A stretch of 64,000 bases of DNA from Pseudomonas viridiflava (GTDB lineage: Bacteria; Pseudomonadota; Gammaproteobacteria; Pseudomonadales; Pseudomonadaceae). Each line of letters opens with the position of its first letter. Position 1 is the stretch's first letter. A program made the position numbers and the translations under genes. The DNA lies in contig UVIF01000001.1 of the NCBI GenBank assembly GCA_900596015.1, positions 824,513 to 888,512 of the forward strand, in the 5' to 3' direction. The notes below the pieces were generated by a model, which had not been told where the DNA came from, ran no database searches, and worked only from the letters and a program-made list of their open reading frames with translations. Of this stretch, positions 48,882-59,883 are shown piece after piece.

Positions 48882-50317
48882 CCGGTACCGCCCACGGTGA
48901 TCGCATCGATCTTCAAGGTCGGCTGGCCCACGCCTACGGGCAGTGACTGCCCATCCTTGCCGCAGGTACCCACGCCGCTGTCGAGCGACAGGTCGTTGCC
49001 GACCATGGAAACCCTGCTCATCGCCTCCGGGCCGTTGCCAATCAGCGTGGCGCCCTTGACCGGCGTGGTGATCTTGCCGTCTTCGATAAGGTAGGCTTCG
49101 CTGGTCGAAAAGACGAACTTGCCGCTGGTGATGTCCACTTGCCCACCACCGAGGTTGGCGCAATAGATACCCTTCTTCACCGAGGCGATGATTTCGGCCG
49201 GGTCGCTTTCGCCCGCCAGCATGTAGGTGTTGGTCATCCGCGGCATGGGCAGGTGCGCATAGGATTCGCGGCGACCGTTGCCGGTGGCCGCCACGCCCAT
49301 CAGACGCGCGTTGAGCTTGTCCTGCATGTAGCCCTTGAGCACACCGTTTTCGATCAGGGTGGTGCACTGGGTAGGCGTGCCCTCGTCGTCGACGCTCAGC
49401 GAGCCACGACGCCCGGCCAGAGTGCCATCGTCGACGATGGTGCACAGGCTGGAGGCGACTTTCTCGCCCACGCGGCCGCTGTAGGCCGAGCTGCCCTTGC
49501 GGTTGAAATCGCCTTCCAGGCCATGCCCGACCGCTTCGTGCAACAGCACGCCGGACCAACCCGCGCCCATCACCACCGGCATGGTACCGGCCGGTGCCGC
49601 CACTGCCTCGACGTTGACCAAGGCCTGGCGCAACGCTTCGCGGGCGTAGCCCATGGCGCGATCTTCGGCGAGGAAGTAACGGTAGTCGGTGCGACCACCG
49701 CCACCGTGGCCCCCGCGCTCGCGACGACCGTTGTGCTCGACGATTACACTGACGTTGAAACGCACCAGTGGACGCACGTCCGCAGCCAGGCTGCCATCGG
49801 CTGCGGCGACGAGGATTCTTTCCCAGACACCGGCCATGCTCACGGTGACTTGCTGGATACGGGGGTCCAGCGCGCGGGTGGCGGCGTCGACGCGCTTGAG
49901 CAGGTCGACCTTCTCGGCGCGGGTCAGCACTTCCAATGGGTTGTCAGGACCGTACAACTGGCTGACCACCGGGCTGCTGAACGCCTGCACGCGGCCGTTC
50001 TGGCCGGCGCGGGAAATCGAGCGTGCCGCACGCGCGGCCTGCACCAGGGCGTCCTGGGTGATGGCGTTGCTGTAGGCGAATCCGGTCTTCTCACCGGATT
50101 GAGCACGCACGCCCACGCCCTGATCGAGATTGAAGCTGCCTTCCTTGACGATACCGTCTTCCAGCGCCCAGGACTCGGAAATCTGACCCTGGAAATACAG
50201 ATCGGCAGCATCTATGCCGGGGCCGGCCAACTCGCCCAACACCGACTGCAGACTGTCCAGCGTGAGGCCGCCGGGTGCCAGCAGGTGTTCGCTGACGGTG
50301 GATAACATCTGGCTCAT
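48875..50317 (-). CDS. tldD: Metalloprotease TldD
   Basis: Catalytic zinc subunit of TldD/TldE, 480 residues, the usual length. The zinc motif [11 protein letters not shown] supplies the HExxH ligands and base, and a Cys of the C-terminal GTCGKDGQ region may complete the site as in the known structure. Gly-rich [15 protein letters not shown] loop is present. ATG at 50317 begins [10 protein letters not shown]. The upstream leader contains three 35-bp tandem repeats, and the gene that usually separates tldD from yhdP in pseudomonads is absent. Confidence 0.95.
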   Translation of the reverse strand: MSQMLSTVSEHLLAPGGLTLDSLQSVLGELAGPGIDAADLYFQGQISESWALEDGIVKEGSFNLDQGVGVRAQSGEKTGFAYSNAITQDALVQAARAARSISRAGQNGRVQAFSSPVVSQLYGPDNPLEVLTRAEKVDLLKRVDAATRALDPRIQQVTVSMAGVWERILVAAADGSLAADVRPLVRFNVSVIVEHNGRRERGGHGGGGRTDYRYFLAEDRAMGYAREALRQALVNVEAVAAPAGTMPVVMGAGWSGVLLHEAVGHGLEGDFNRKGSSAYSGRVGEKVASSLCTIVDDGTLAGRRGSLSVDDEGTPTQCTTLIENGVLKGYMQDKLNARLMGVAATGNGRRESYAHLPMPRMTNTYMLAGESDPAEIIASVKKGIYCANLGGGQVDITSGKFVFSTSEAYLIEDGKITTPVKGATLIGNGPEAMSRVSMVGNDLSLDSGVGTCGKDGQSLPVGVGQPTLKIDAITVGGTGA

Positions 50318-50334
50318 ATTTACTCCGCGCTGTT

Positions 50335-50430
50335 CGCAGGACGCTTGGCGTACTGCGTGGGAAAGTGCTCGCAGGACGCTTGGCGTACTGCGTGGGAAAA
50401 TGCTCGCAGGACGCTTGGCGGCCTGCGTAA
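50335..50430. repeat. Three 35-bp tandem repeats upstream of tldD
   Basis: Units start (CGCAGGACGCTTGGCG) at 50335, 50370 and 50405. The first two are nearly identical over 35 bases (then TACTGCGTGGGAAAG); the third diverges after CGCTTGGCG. They lie 18-113 bases upstream of the tldD ATG. The whole 254-base gap between tldD and yhdP contains no convincing gene. Confidence 0.88.
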
Positions 50431-50571
50431 ATAGGTGCGCGCGGGTGGCCGGAAGCGGCCCGCGCAATTCGGGTGTCGGTGACGGATGATCAATACATGC
50501 GTCCGCCCGGACACTTTTTCAATACCGGAGCCCGGCCGACAGTCCGATAACCAGCGACGGTCGCTGCGCGA

Positions 50572-53500
50572 TCAGCCGCCGAATGGCTTGACCAAGGTCA
50601 TCTGCGGATCTTTCCAGGAACCCTCGATGCGGTACTGCACGCTGGCGAAGCGCGCCACGCGGTCGCCCAGCAGCTTGTTCACCACGAACAACGCGCCGCC
50701 CACCACCGGCGCGCCGACCAGAACCGCCGCCAGCGGTAGGCTGTTGGTAATTGGCAAGGCAACTTGCACCTTGGCGTTGACGCCATCGCGGACCATGTCC
50801 AGGGTACCGTCCAGATCGATGTCGGTGGTGGGACCGCGCAGGGTGATCGGGGTACGCGTCACGTAGACCCCTTCGCTGGCCACCAGCAGGCCTTTGACTC
50901 GATCGTAGCTCAAACCCTTGCCCAGCACATCGGAGAAATCCAGGCGCAGGCGACGACCGATGGCATTGAAGTTGAGCAGGCCGAACACGCGCAGGGCCTG
51001 GGCGCCCCCCTCGACTTCGACGAACTGGCCATCACGCAAGGTAGCGTCGAGGTTGCCGGAAAAGCGCTTGAGCCCGACCCAGGCCGGCGAACCCGGCCAA
51101 CGACCATCGGCGTCAAGGTGGAAAGACTCGCTGGTCACGGTCGGGGCAAATTTCCAGGCCTGCAATACATCAGCCAGGTTCTTGCCTTGCAAGCGCCCGC
51201 GGAACCACGTGCTGGACGCACCCGGCGCGCCCTCCCACGTCGCCGCGCCGTGCAGCATCAAGCCTTTGAGCCCCAGGTCGAGATCGTTGAGGGCGACACC
51301 CTTGGCGGTCGGGCGCAGTTTCAGCGACCAGCTGCCGAGCAGCTCGTCGCCCTGCAACAACTGGCGGATCCTGACATTGACCGCCGGTATCTTGCGCGGA
51401 TCGACATTGGCCAAGGGGTCCGGCGCTTCCACCGGATTGTCGGCCTTGACCGCGTTCGGATCGACCGGCGGCAGGCGCACCGTATCGAGGTCGACGTTGA
51501 TCGGAGTCGCCTTGCCATCGGGCACATCGACCTTGCCGGTGATCTGCTGGCTGGCCAGGGCAAGGTGCCAGGCACTGGGGCTGCGGTTGAGCTGCACATG
51601 CGCCTGGTCGAGTTGCTGACCGAAGCCCTTGAGCGTGCCAATCTGCAGGTCGACCGCATTGACGAGCTGGCTGGCAGCGCCGCCCGGATCACCGCCGGTG
51701 TACTGCTCGGCCTGCTGCTGCCATGGTTCCAGGTCCAGTGCCTGCAACGCGCCGCGGACCCGTAGACCTTGTGTGGTGGGAAGTTGCGGCGTACCAGAGC
51801 CGATCAGCAACTCGCCTCGGCCACTGGCCAGGTCATTGGCCGCGGCTGCATAGGCAAAACTGGCCAGATCGGCATAGGTGACGTCGAAGCGGCGCTCCTG
51901 ACCCTGCAGGTTCATCACGAATACTGTCGGGCGCGCCACAGCCCGTGTCTTGCCAAAGGGCGCGGGCAGATCGATGTCGACACCCTTGAGGTCGGAATCG
52001 ACGCGAAGCTGGCTGTCGGCACCCAGCTTGAGCTGCAACTGGTAGGCAATATCACCGGACGCCGGTACAGCCTGCTTGACCTGCAACCAGTCAGCCAGGC
52101 GCTTCACCGGGATCTGGCTGTGCGCGACGATGCGCGTCAACGGCGCGCCTGGCTTGCCTTCGGCAGAAATCTGCGCCGTTACCGGCTGATCGAAAGCCTG
52201 GGCAGTGATGCCCTCGCCGCTCAGGCCCTTGTCGAAGTCGAAGCGAAACGTCCCGCCCAACTGGCTGAGCGCAAGCTCCGGGGACTTGATCTTCAGGCGC
52301 GCCGCGCGGGTGCTGAAATCCACCACGACTTTGGGCTCATGGCCTTTGACCAGTGGAATGTCGAGGTCGAGCCTGCCCTTGAGCGGGCCTTCACCCTGCC
52401 AGCCGGCGAAGATATCGGCGGTGCCGATGGGCGCGGTCTGCAGGATCTTCAAACCGTCGGCCAGACCACCGTCGAAGTTGCCCTTCACGTACAGGTGGCT
52501 GTCCTCGCCCAGCGGCACGTGGGGCACAGTGACGGAAACATCGCTGACCTTGGTGTCGAGGATCTGCCCGCGATCGGCGAGGATACGCACGTCACCGTCC
52601 TGGACATAGACATTGCCGGCGACCTTGCGTGCCTCCGGCCAACCGGGCTGGAACGCCAGCGTCACGTCGTGGACCTTGAAGAACAGCGTGATACTGCGCG
52701 AATGCGCCTCGGCCGCGCTGGCCAGCGAACCCTGGTACTGGAAGTAGCCCTGATCGACCGCGCCGCGCTTGATTGCCGTACGCAGCCACTGGTCGATCGA
52801 CGGGCTGAGCACCTTGGGCAGGTATTTGCTGGTGTAGGCGCCATCACCATCGACCAGGCCGACCCGCAGGTCCATGTAGGGTTCGGCCTCGTGGTGCAAC
52901 GGCAGGCGAATGAGAAAGTCGGCGGCAATATTGCCCTCTTCGCCCAGGACCTTGATGGCCGGCGCGATCAGGGTGAACGCGTGTTCATCGAGCTTGAAAT
53001 TCAGGCGAGCGTTGGCCTTGAGGTAATGCCAGGGTTTCTCGAAGATCGGACTCAGGTGCAGCATGAACTTTTCGCTGTCCAGGCGCAGCTCACCCTGGCC
53101 GATATCGCCGATCAGACTGCCGCTGACGTTGTCCGCTGCGGGTGCGCCGTAGTAGGCATCGAAGCCGACGTTCTCGAGGTTGGCCGCGTAGCTGAGGCGA
53201 TCGGCGCCGGTAGCCTTGGGTCGAATGTCGAGCGAGACATTGCGCAGCACCCCGGTGAGGTTCAGGCCGTTGGCGATGTCCGCCACTTGCTTGGGCAGGG
53301 GCACCAGCGCGTCGAGCAACGGCGTGATCGGCGTCAGGTCGAGACGGTCGGCCTGAATGTGCCACTGCTCCTGGCTCGAGGGCGTGGCGACGCGCTGCTG
53401 CAGCGCCACCTGGGTTTGCCAGGGTTTGCCATCCAGGGTCATGGCCAAAGTCCCCAGGTTGACGTCCAGGCCTTCGGCGCTGCGTTGCAGCCAAGCCTGC

Positions 53501-54387
53501 AGCCTGAGATCGGCGATGGTGTAAGGCTTGTGCTCGGCACGGGCACCTTTGAACGATGGCGCTTCGAGCTTGACCACCGCTCGCTGAACGTCGGCATCCG
53601 CCCAGTCCAGCCAGAACTCGCCGCCCGCCTTGAGTTGCGCAAGCTTCCAGGCCTGGGTGTAGCGACTCGGCAACCATTGCGCCCAGTCGCTTTGCGGCAG
53701 GTTCAGATACACCTGGGCGCGGCCTTGGCGCCATCGTTCGGCGCGCACTTGCGCTTGCACGTTCAGCGCCAGCGGCTGACCGTCAGGCAGATGCAGGCGC
53801 AGATCCAGACGCTGGTGCTCTTCACCGGTGCGCAGGCTTAGCTCGACATAGGTCAATGTCAGTGGGTCGTGCTCGAACGGTTGCAGGGTCAGCTGGCTGT
53901 CGAGCACCGACAGCCGCTCGACCTGTTGCATCTGCTGCAACGTGCGCTGCAGGTCGAAGGCCTGATCCTGCTGCTGCGGCAGCCCCTTGAGCGACCACTT
54001 GCCGGCGGCGTCCTCGACCGCGCTGAGCTGTACGCCGCCCAGCTCGAGATGGGCAATGCGCACCGACCGCGCCAATAGACTGCCCCACAGATCCGGCACC
54101 ACCCTGACCTGATCCAGGCGCAGCGCGTCGCTGCCCTCGCCCACTTGCACATCGTGAATCAGCAGTATCGGCGCCAGACGACTCCAGCGCCCCTCCAGAC
54201 TGCCGATGCGCACCGGCATGCCCAGCGCCTCGCTGGCACGGGCCTCGATCTGCGCGTCGTATTCGGCCACCAGCGGCACCAGTTGCCGACCCATGCTGAC
54301 GTACAGCGCCAGCAACACCAGCAGTACCGCACACAGCGTCAGCGCCCAGCGCGTCACCCCACCGAGCACGGCATTCAAGCGGACCAT
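50572..54387 (-). CDS. yhdP: YhdP family AsmA-like lipid-transfer protein
   Basis: Large inner-membrane anchored protein of 1271 residues. One N-terminal helix (RWALTLCAVLLVLLALYVSM) precedes a long periplasmic beta-structure of the AsmA/VPS13-like bridge type; YhdP, TamB and YdbH together carry phospholipids to the outer membrane in Escherichia coli. The N-terminal IGSLEGRWSRLAPILLIHDVQVG is typical. Length matches the family. ATG at 54387. Followed downstream by tldD after 254 bases; preceded by rng. Confidence 0.93.
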   Translation of the reverse strand: MVRLNAVLGGVTRWALTLCAVLLVLLALYVSMGRQLVPLVAEYDAQIEARASEALGMPVRIGSLEGRWSRLAPILLIHDVQVGEGSDALRLDQVRVVPDLWGSLLARSVRIAHLELGGVQLSAVEDAAGKWSLKGLPQQQDQAFDLQRTLQQMQQVERLSVLDSQLTLQPFEHDPLTLTYVELSLRTGEEHQRLDLRLHLPDGQPLALNVQAQVRAERWRQGRAQVYLNLPQSDWAQWLPSRYTQAWKLAQLKAGGEFWLDWADADVQRAVVKLEAPSFKGARAEHKPYTIADLRLQAWLQRSAEGLDVNLGTLAMTLDGKPWQTQVALQQRVATPSSQEQWHIQADRLDLTPITPLLDALVPLPKQVADIANGLNLTGVLRNVSLDIRPKATGADRLSYAANLENVGFDAYYGAPAADNVSGSLIGDIGQGELRLDSEKFMLHLSPIFEKPWHYLKANARLNFKLDEHAFTLIAPAIKVLGEEGNIAADFLIRLPLHHEAEPYMDLRVGLVDGDGAYTSKYLPKVLSPSIDQWLRTAIKRGAVDQGYFQYQGSLASAAEAHSRSITLFFKVHDVTLAFQPGWPEARKVAGNVYVQDGDVRILADRGQILDTKVSDVSVTVPHVPLGEDSHLYVKGNFDGGLADGLKILQTAPIGTADIFAGWQGEGPLKGRLDLDIPLVKGHEPKVVVDFSTRAARLKIKSPELALSQLGGTFRFDFDKGLSGEGITAQAFDQPVTAQISAEGKPGAPLTRIVAHSQIPVKRLADWLQVKQAVPASGDIAYQLQLKLGADSQLRVDSDLKGVDIDLPAPFGKTRAVARPTVFVMNLQGQERRFDVTYADLASFAYAAAANDLASGRGELLIGSGTPQLPTTQGLRVRGALQALDLEPWQQQAEQYTGGDPGGAASQLVNAVDLQIGTLKGFGQQLDQAHVQLNRSPSAWHLALASQQITGKVDVPDGKATPINVDLDTVRLPPVDPNAVKADNPVEAPDPLANVDPRKIPAVNVRIRQLLQGDELLGSWSLKLRPTAKGVALNDLDLGLKGLMLHGAATWEGAPGASSTWFRGRLQGKNLADVLQAWKFAPTVTSESFHLDADGRWPGSPAWVGLKRFSGNLDATLRDGQFVEVEGGAQALRVFGLLNFNAIGRRLRLDFSDVLGKGLSYDRVKGLLVASEGVYVTRTPITLRGPTTDIDLDGTLDMVRDGVNAKVQVALPITNSLPLAAVLVGAPVVGGALFVVNKLLGDRVARFASVQYRIEGSWKDPQMTLVKPFGG

Positions 54388-54466
54388 GCAGGCATGCTCC
54401 CGCCACAGGCAGCGTCAGCCTGAAAGCTCGAAGCCTGGGGACTCGACAATCGTTTCACTGGCCGTT

Positions 54467-55924
54467 TCAGAGCAGCACCACATCATATTGTTCCTGGGAA
54501 TACATGGACTCGACCTGGAAGCGAATGGTTCGTCCGATGAACGCTTCCAGTTCGGCCACATTGCCGGATTCTTCATCGAGCAGCCGGTCGACCACTTTTT
54601 GATTGGCCAGCACACGATAGCCCACGGCCTGATAGGCACGCGCCTCGCGCAGGATCTCGCGGAAAATCTCGTAACACACCGTTTCCGGGGTTTTCAGCTT
54701 GCCACGGCCCTGGCAACAGATGCACGGCTCGCACAGGACCTGTTCCAGACTTTCGCGGGTACGCTTGCGGGTCATCTGTACCAGGCCCAGCTCGGTGATG
54801 CCGATGATGTTGGTCTTGGCGTGGTCGCGCTCGAGCTGCTTCTCCAGCGTGCGCAGCACCTGACGCTGGTGCTCCTCATCTTCCATGTCGATGAAGTCGA
54901 TGATGATGATTCCACCGATGTTGCGCAGACGCAGCTGCCGGGCAATGGCGGTGGCCGCTTCCAGATTCGTCTTGAAGATGGTCTCTTCGAGGTTGCGGTG
55001 GCCGACGAAGGCCCCGGTATTGACGTCGATGGTGGTCATCGCTTCGGCCGGATCGACCACCAGATAGCCGCCGGACTTGAGCGGCACCTTGCGATCCAGC
55101 GCCCGCTGGATCTCGTCTTCCACACCGTACAGATCGAAGATGGGCCGCTCGCCTGGGTAATGCTCCAGGCGGTCGGCGATTTCGGGCATCAGTTCGGCCA
55201 CGAACTGCGTGGTCTTCTGGAACGTCTCCCGTGAGTCGATGCGGATCTTCTCGATCTTCGGGTTGACCAGATCGCGCAGGGTACGCAGCGCCAGGCCCAG
55301 GTCTTCGTAGATTTCGGTCGGCGCCCCGACGGTCTGGATCTGCGCGTTGATCTGGTCCCACAGGCGCCGCAAATAGCGGATGTCCATGAGGATTTCCTCG
55401 GCGCCCGCCCCTTCGGCGGCGGTGCGCAGAATGAACCCGCCGACCTCCTGAATACCCTCTTTCTCGACGCAGTCGGCCACCACCTTCTTCAGGCGTTCAC
55501 GCTCGCCCTCGTCCTCGATCTTCAGGGAGATGCCGACGTGCCGGGTGCGCGGCATATACACCAGGTAGCGCGACGGGATCGACAGCTGGGTGGTCAGGCG
55601 CGCGCCTTTGGAGCCGATCGGGTCCTTGGTGACCTGCACCACCAGGCTTTGCCCTTCATGGACCAGGGCGCTGATGGTTTCCAGGGTCGAGCCTTCACGC
55701 AGTGAGATTTCCGACGCATGGATGAACGCGGCGCGGTCCAGGCCGATGTCGATGAAGGCGGCCTGCATGCCGGGCAGCACCCGCACCACCTTGCCTTTAT
55801 AGATATTGCCGACGATACCGCGACGCTGGGTACGCTCGACGTGGACCTCTTGCAGGACACCGTTTTCCACCACGGCCACGCGCGATTCCATCGGCGTGAT
55901 GTTGATCAGAATCTCTTCGCTCAT
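54467..55924 (-). CDS. rng: Ribonuclease G
   Basis: Endoribonuclease of the RNase E/G family, 485 residues, processing the 5' end of 16S rRNA and degrading some mRNAs. An N-terminal S1 RNA-binding domain (about 35-125, with VVRVLPGMQAAFIDIGLDRAAF read in two pieces) is followed by the catalytic domain with metal-binding acidic residues (VDPAEAMTTIDVNTG, IIIIDFIDM) and the Zn-link cysteines CEPCICCQGRG. ATG at 55924. Lies in the maf-rng-yhdP run. Confidence 0.96.
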   Translation of the reverse strand: MSEEILINITPMESRVAVVENGVLQEVHVERTQRRGIVGNIYKGKVVRVLPGMQAAFIDIGLDRAAFIHASEISLREGSTLETISALVHEGQSLVVQVTKDPIGSKGARLTTQLSIPSRYLVYMPRTRHVGISLKIEDEGERERLKKVVADCVEKEGIQEVGGFILRTAAEGAGAEEILMDIRYLRRLWDQINAQIQTVGAPTEIYEDLGLALRTLRDLVNPKIEKIRIDSRETFQKTTQFVAELMPEIADRLEHYPGERPIFDLYGVEDEIQRALDRKVPLKSGGYLVVDPAEAMTTIDVNTGAFVGHRNLEETIFKTNLEAATAIARQLRLRNIGGIIIIDFIDMEDEEHQRQVLRTLEKQLERDHAKTNIIGITELGLVQMTRKRTRESLEQVLCEPCICCQGRGKLKTPETVCYEIFREILREARAYQAVGYRVLANQKVVDRLLDEESGNVAELEAFIGRTIRFQVESMYSQEQYDVVLL

Positions 55925-55986
55925 GGCTGGGTCTCGTTCCTGGTGTCTTTTGTTGTAATGGCGATGGCACTGCCGGCCGGCCCCTC

Positions 55987-56574
55987 TCAGGACACTTGCC
56001 AGCAGGCGATGCCATTGCGTTGCAGCAGCGCCGCGGTTTCGTACAAACCCAGGCCGACGACGGCAGAATAACTGCCTTCGAGCTTTTCTACGAATATTGC
56101 GCCCAGACCCTGGATCCCGTAGCCGCCCGCCTTGTCCGCCGGTTCGCCGCTTGCCCAGTAGGCCCGGGCTTCGGTTTCGTCGATCGGGCGGAACGTGACC
56201 CGTGCCGAGGCCGCGCCGATGTCCATCTGCGTGCCATCGAACAGCGCTGCGGTGGTGATCACCTCATGGGTGCTGCCGGATAACAGAGCCAGCATTGCCA
56301 AGGCATCGGCTTCGTCGCGCGGCTTGCCGAGAATGCGTCCGTGCGCGATCACTGCAGTGTCCGCGCCCAGCACGTGAGCGGCACCCGGCTGCGACCGCGA
56401 CTGCCAGCCGGCGCGGGCCTTTTCTTCGGCCATGCGCTGCACGTACGCACGGCTTTCTTCGCCGGGCCTGGGTGTTTCGTCGATGGCAGCACGGATCACG
56501 GTGAAGGGTACGCCGATCTGCGTCAGCAGTTCACGACGCCTGGGCGAGCTGGAAGCCAGGTACAGGGTAGACAT
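55987..56574 (-). CDS. maf: Maf family nucleoside triphosphate pyrophosphatase
   Basis: Maf/YhdE-type pyrophosphatase of 195 residues that hydrolyses dTTP, UTP and modified pyrimidine nucleotides, keeping them out of nucleic acids, and affects septum formation when overproduced. Signature [18 protein letters not shown] at the N-terminus, [17 protein letters not shown], and the C-terminal [24 protein letters not shown] (in two parts). ATG at 56574 is chosen over the longer frame. Between mreD and rng as in other gamma-proteobacteria. Confidence 0.94.
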   Translation of the reverse strand: MSTLYLASSSPRRRELLTQIGVPFTVIRAAIDETPRPGEESRAYVQRMAEEKARAGWQSRSQPGAAHVLGADTAVIAHGRILGKPRDEADALAMLALLSGSTHEVITTAALFDGTQMDIGAASARVTFRPIDETEARAYWASGEPADKAGGYGIQGLGAIFVEKLEGSYSAVVGLGLYETAALLQRNGIACWQVS

Positions 56575-56608
56575 GCAAGGCGTCTCCGCGTCGGGCCGCG
56601 CGGGCCCG

Positions 56609-57097
56609 TCAGTTGATGCCCAGGCGCTTGCGCAAGCCACGTAGCAGGTAGCTGACCCACGGCCAGAGCAAGGCGCTCATCAGCGCGGGCAACAGCAGGG
56701 CCAGAGTGGGCTGGCGGTTGCCGGTCAGCGCGCTCAGCCACAGCTGCACCAGCTGCGCCAGACCGAAGACCACCAGAATGACCAGGCTCTGCTGCCACAT
56801 CGGAAAGATGCGCATGCGCTGGGCCAGGGACAGGATGAGGAAGGTGATGAGGCTGAGGATGAGTGCGTTCTGCCCTAGCAGGGTGCCGAACAGCACGTCT
56901 TGCGCCAGGCCGAGGATCCAGGCGGTGGTCATGCCCACCTTGTGCGGCACCGACAGTGTCCAGTAGGCCAGCAGCAGGGCCAGCCACAGCGGCCGCAACA
57001 CTTCCATGAACTGCGGCATGGGCGATACGCACAGCAGCAGGCCGACGACGAAGGTCAGCCAGATGACCCAGCCATTGCGCGAGCGCGTACCAACCAT
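56609..57097 (-). CDS. mreD: Rod shape-determining protein MreD
   Basis: Inner-membrane protein of 162 residues with about five helices, part of the elongasome that orients lateral wall synthesis. Typical segments: [37 protein letters not shown]. Its ATG shares a base with the mreC stop (TAATG). Last of mreB-mreC-mreD before maf. Confidence 0.93.
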   Translation of the reverse strand: MVGTRSRNGWVIWLTFVVGLLLCVSPMPQFMEVLRPLWLALLLAYWTLSVPHKVGMTTAWILGLAQDVLFGTLLGQNALILSLITFLILSLAQRMRIFPMWQQSLVILVVFGLAQLVQLWLSALTGNRQPTLALLLPALMSALLWPWVSYLLRGLRKRLGIN

Positions 57098-58200
57098 TAT
57101 TGCCTCTCCCGTGTGGTGGCCGGCGCAGAGCGCGAAGGTGTTGCCGGCGGGGTGCGCGCAGGGGTGGCGGCCGGAGCCGAGCTGGCACGCGCCGGGGTGG
57201 TGGCTGCCGGCGTCGTGGTGTGGGCAGGCGTTGCCGGTGCCGCAGCGGGCGCAGCAGTGGCTGGCGCGGAGGTTGCTGCAGGGACCGGCGTCGCCGGGGT
57301 ACCGTCCTGTGGCGCGGCGCCTTGGCGGTCAGCCGCCTCCTGGGCTTGCGCGGCTTCGGTGGCGCGCTGCTCCGGCGAGCGGCTGTCGCTGAACACCAGC
57401 AGCAGATAGCGGCTGCGGTTCAGGGCGGCGGTCGGCACGGCGCGGACGATGGCGAAGGGCTGACCGGAATCGTGGATGACTTCCTTGACCGTGGCCACCG
57501 GGTAACCCGCCGGGAACCGCTGGCCCAGGCCAGAGCTGACCAGCAGGTCGCCTTCCTTGATGTCGGCGGTGTCGGCGACGTGGCGCAGTTCGAGCCGCTC
57601 GGGATTGCCCGTGCCGCTGGCGATGGCGCGCAGCCCGTTGCGGTTGACCTGTACTGGAATGCTGTGGGTGGTGTCGGTAAGCAGCAGCACGCGCGAGGTG
57701 TAGGGCATCAATTCGACCACCTGCCCCATAAGGCCACGTGCGTCGAGCACCGGCTGGCCGAGCACCACGCCATCGCGTTCGCCCTTGTTGATCAGGATGC
57801 GATGGGTGAACGGGTTCGGGTCCATGCCGATCAACTCGGCTACCTCGACCTTTTCGTTCACCAGCGCCGAAGAATTGAGCAGCTCGCGCAGACGTACGTT
57901 CTGCTCGGTCAGCGCCGCCAGCTTCTGCAGGCGACCCTGCAGCAGCAGGCCTTCGGTCTTGAGTTTCTCGTTTTCGGCCAGCAACTCGGTGCGGCTGCCG
58001 AACTGGCTGGCAACGCCTTCGTACAGGCGCTGCGGCAGGTCGGTGACCCAATAGGCACGCATCAGCACCAGCGACATTTCGCTGCGCACGGGTTTGAGCA
58101 GGGTGAAGCGCGCGTCGACGACCATCAGCGCGACCGACAGCACGACCAGCACCAACAGGCGCACGCCCAGTGAGGGGCCCTTGGTGAAAAGCGGTTTAAT
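57097..58200 (-). CDS. mreC: Rod shape-determining protein MreC, predicted AUU start
   Basis: Periplasmic scaffold of the elongasome, 367 residues from the start proposed here. An N-terminal helix (VRLLVLVVLSVALMVV) is followed by a coiled coil (about 75-110, LLAENEKLKTEGLLLQGRLQ) and the beta-domain (LVSSGLGQRFPAGYPVATV); the tail from about residue 295 is an Ala/Pro/Thr-rich low-complexity extension. The codon at 58200 is ATT, six bases after GGGAGGAG, and gives IKPLFTKGPSLG before the conserved VRLLVL. No ATG, GTG or TTG occurs between an in-frame upstream TGA and this region except GTG at 58164, which lacks a ribosome-binding site. Confidence 0.9.
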   Translation of the reverse strand: MKPLFTKGPSLGVRLLVLVVLSVALMVVDARFTLLKPVRSEMSLVLMRAYWVTDLPQRLYEGVASQFGSRTELLAENEKLKTEGLLLQGRLQKLAALTEQNVRLRELLNSSALVNEKVEVAELIGMDPNPFTHRILINKGERDGVVLGQPVLDARGLMGQVVELMPYTSRVLLLTDTTHSIPVQVNRNGLRAIASGTGNPERLELRHVADTADIKEGDLLVSSGLGQRFPAGYPVATVKEVIHDSGQPFAIVRAVPTAALNRSRYLLLVFSDSRSPEQRATEAAQAQEAADRQGAAPQDGTPATPVPAATSAPATAAPAAAPATPAHTTTPAATTPARASSAPAATPARTPPATPSRSAPATTRERQ

Positions 58201-58214
58201 AGGCCGCTCCTCCC
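58198..58214 (-). promoter_or_regulatory. Ribosome-binding site and ATT start codon of mreC
   Basis: GGGAGGAG (58207-58214 read on the minus strand), spacer CGGCCT, then ATT. The Shine-Dalgarno match and six-base spacing are near ideal for ATT and wrong for the downstream CTG (58170) and GTG (58164). Confidence 0.75.
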
Positions 58215-58280
58215 AGGCAAATGTTCATGTGGTCATTCATGTGACGGCAAACCGGCCCGGATCGAAAGTACAGGACGCAT

Positions 58281-58307
58281 ACAGGTAGCATCGAAGACGC
58301 TACCTGT
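58281..58307 (-). other. Intercistronic hairpin between mreB and mreC
   Basis: ACAGGTAGC and GCTACCTGT form a perfect nine-pair stem with a nine-base loop about 30 bases after the mreB stop. No T-run follows. It could attenuate transcription or protect the mreB 3' end, allowing more MreB than MreC and MreD. Confidence 0.6.
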
Positions 58308-58336
58308 AAACGACCCCAGGAATCTTTCCCGCGAAG

Positions 58337-59386
<1,050 letters not shown>

Positions 59387-59579
59387 CTAGGCAACGCGTG
59401 GGTAAAAAAGTGCGGCAAACTCTAACAACGGCGGGGATTTTGGGCAAGGCGCCAATATGTTAAATTGGCTGTTTTTCCGGGCACGCCTGCACTCGATCGC
59501 GGCCATATGACCACAGAAGTGCGATAGTGTTCCCCAAAACCACGGCTTTGCCGTATTTCATTTTCCACTGGAGATCCCC

Positions 59580-59867
59580 ATGGCGCTTGAACGCTGCGAC
59601 GTGGAAAAAATCGCTCACCTGGCCCGTCTGGGCCTGAATGAAGCCGATATGCCACGCACCATCGAAGCACTGAACAGCATTCTGGGCCTTGTCGACCAGA
59701 TGCAAGCGGTCGACACCAGCGGCATCGAACCCCTGGCCCACCCACTGGAAGCCAGCCAGCGGCTGCGCGCCGACCAGGTGACCGAACGCAACCAGCGCGA
59801 CGCTTACCAGGCCATCGCACCGGCGGTCGAAAACGGCCTGTATCTGGTTCCGAAAGTCATCGAGTAA
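59580..59867 (+). CDS. gatC: Glutamyl/aspartyl-tRNA amidotransferase subunit C
   Basis: Small subunit, 95 residues, that wraps around GatA and stabilises GatCAB, which converts Glu-tRNA(Gln) and Asp-tRNA(Asn) to the amides. Typical [18 protein letters not shown] and the central [10 protein letters not shown]. First gene of gatCAB; gatA begins 16 bases after it. Confidence 0.95.
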   Translation: MALERCDVEKIAHLARLGLNEADMPRTIEALNSILGLVDQMQAVDTSGIEPLAHPLEASQRLRADQVTERNQRDAYQAIAPAVENGLYLVPKVIE

Positions 59868-59883
59868 AGGGAAAGAGCCTGCC

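Noticed and set aside
50335..50430. 35-base direct repeats resembling a CRISPR or plasmid iteron set
   Set aside because: Repeats are directly adjacent with no unique spacers, only three copies, and no cas or rep gene is near.
51769..53841. A 690-residue open frame opposite yhdP
   Set aside because: Antisense shadow; composition is that of reverse-complemented codons and no motif is present.
58164..58166. GTG as the start of mreC
   Set aside because: No Shine-Dalgarno sequence in range, and it would remove the segment IKPLFTKGPSLG that follows a near-ideal ribosome-binding site.
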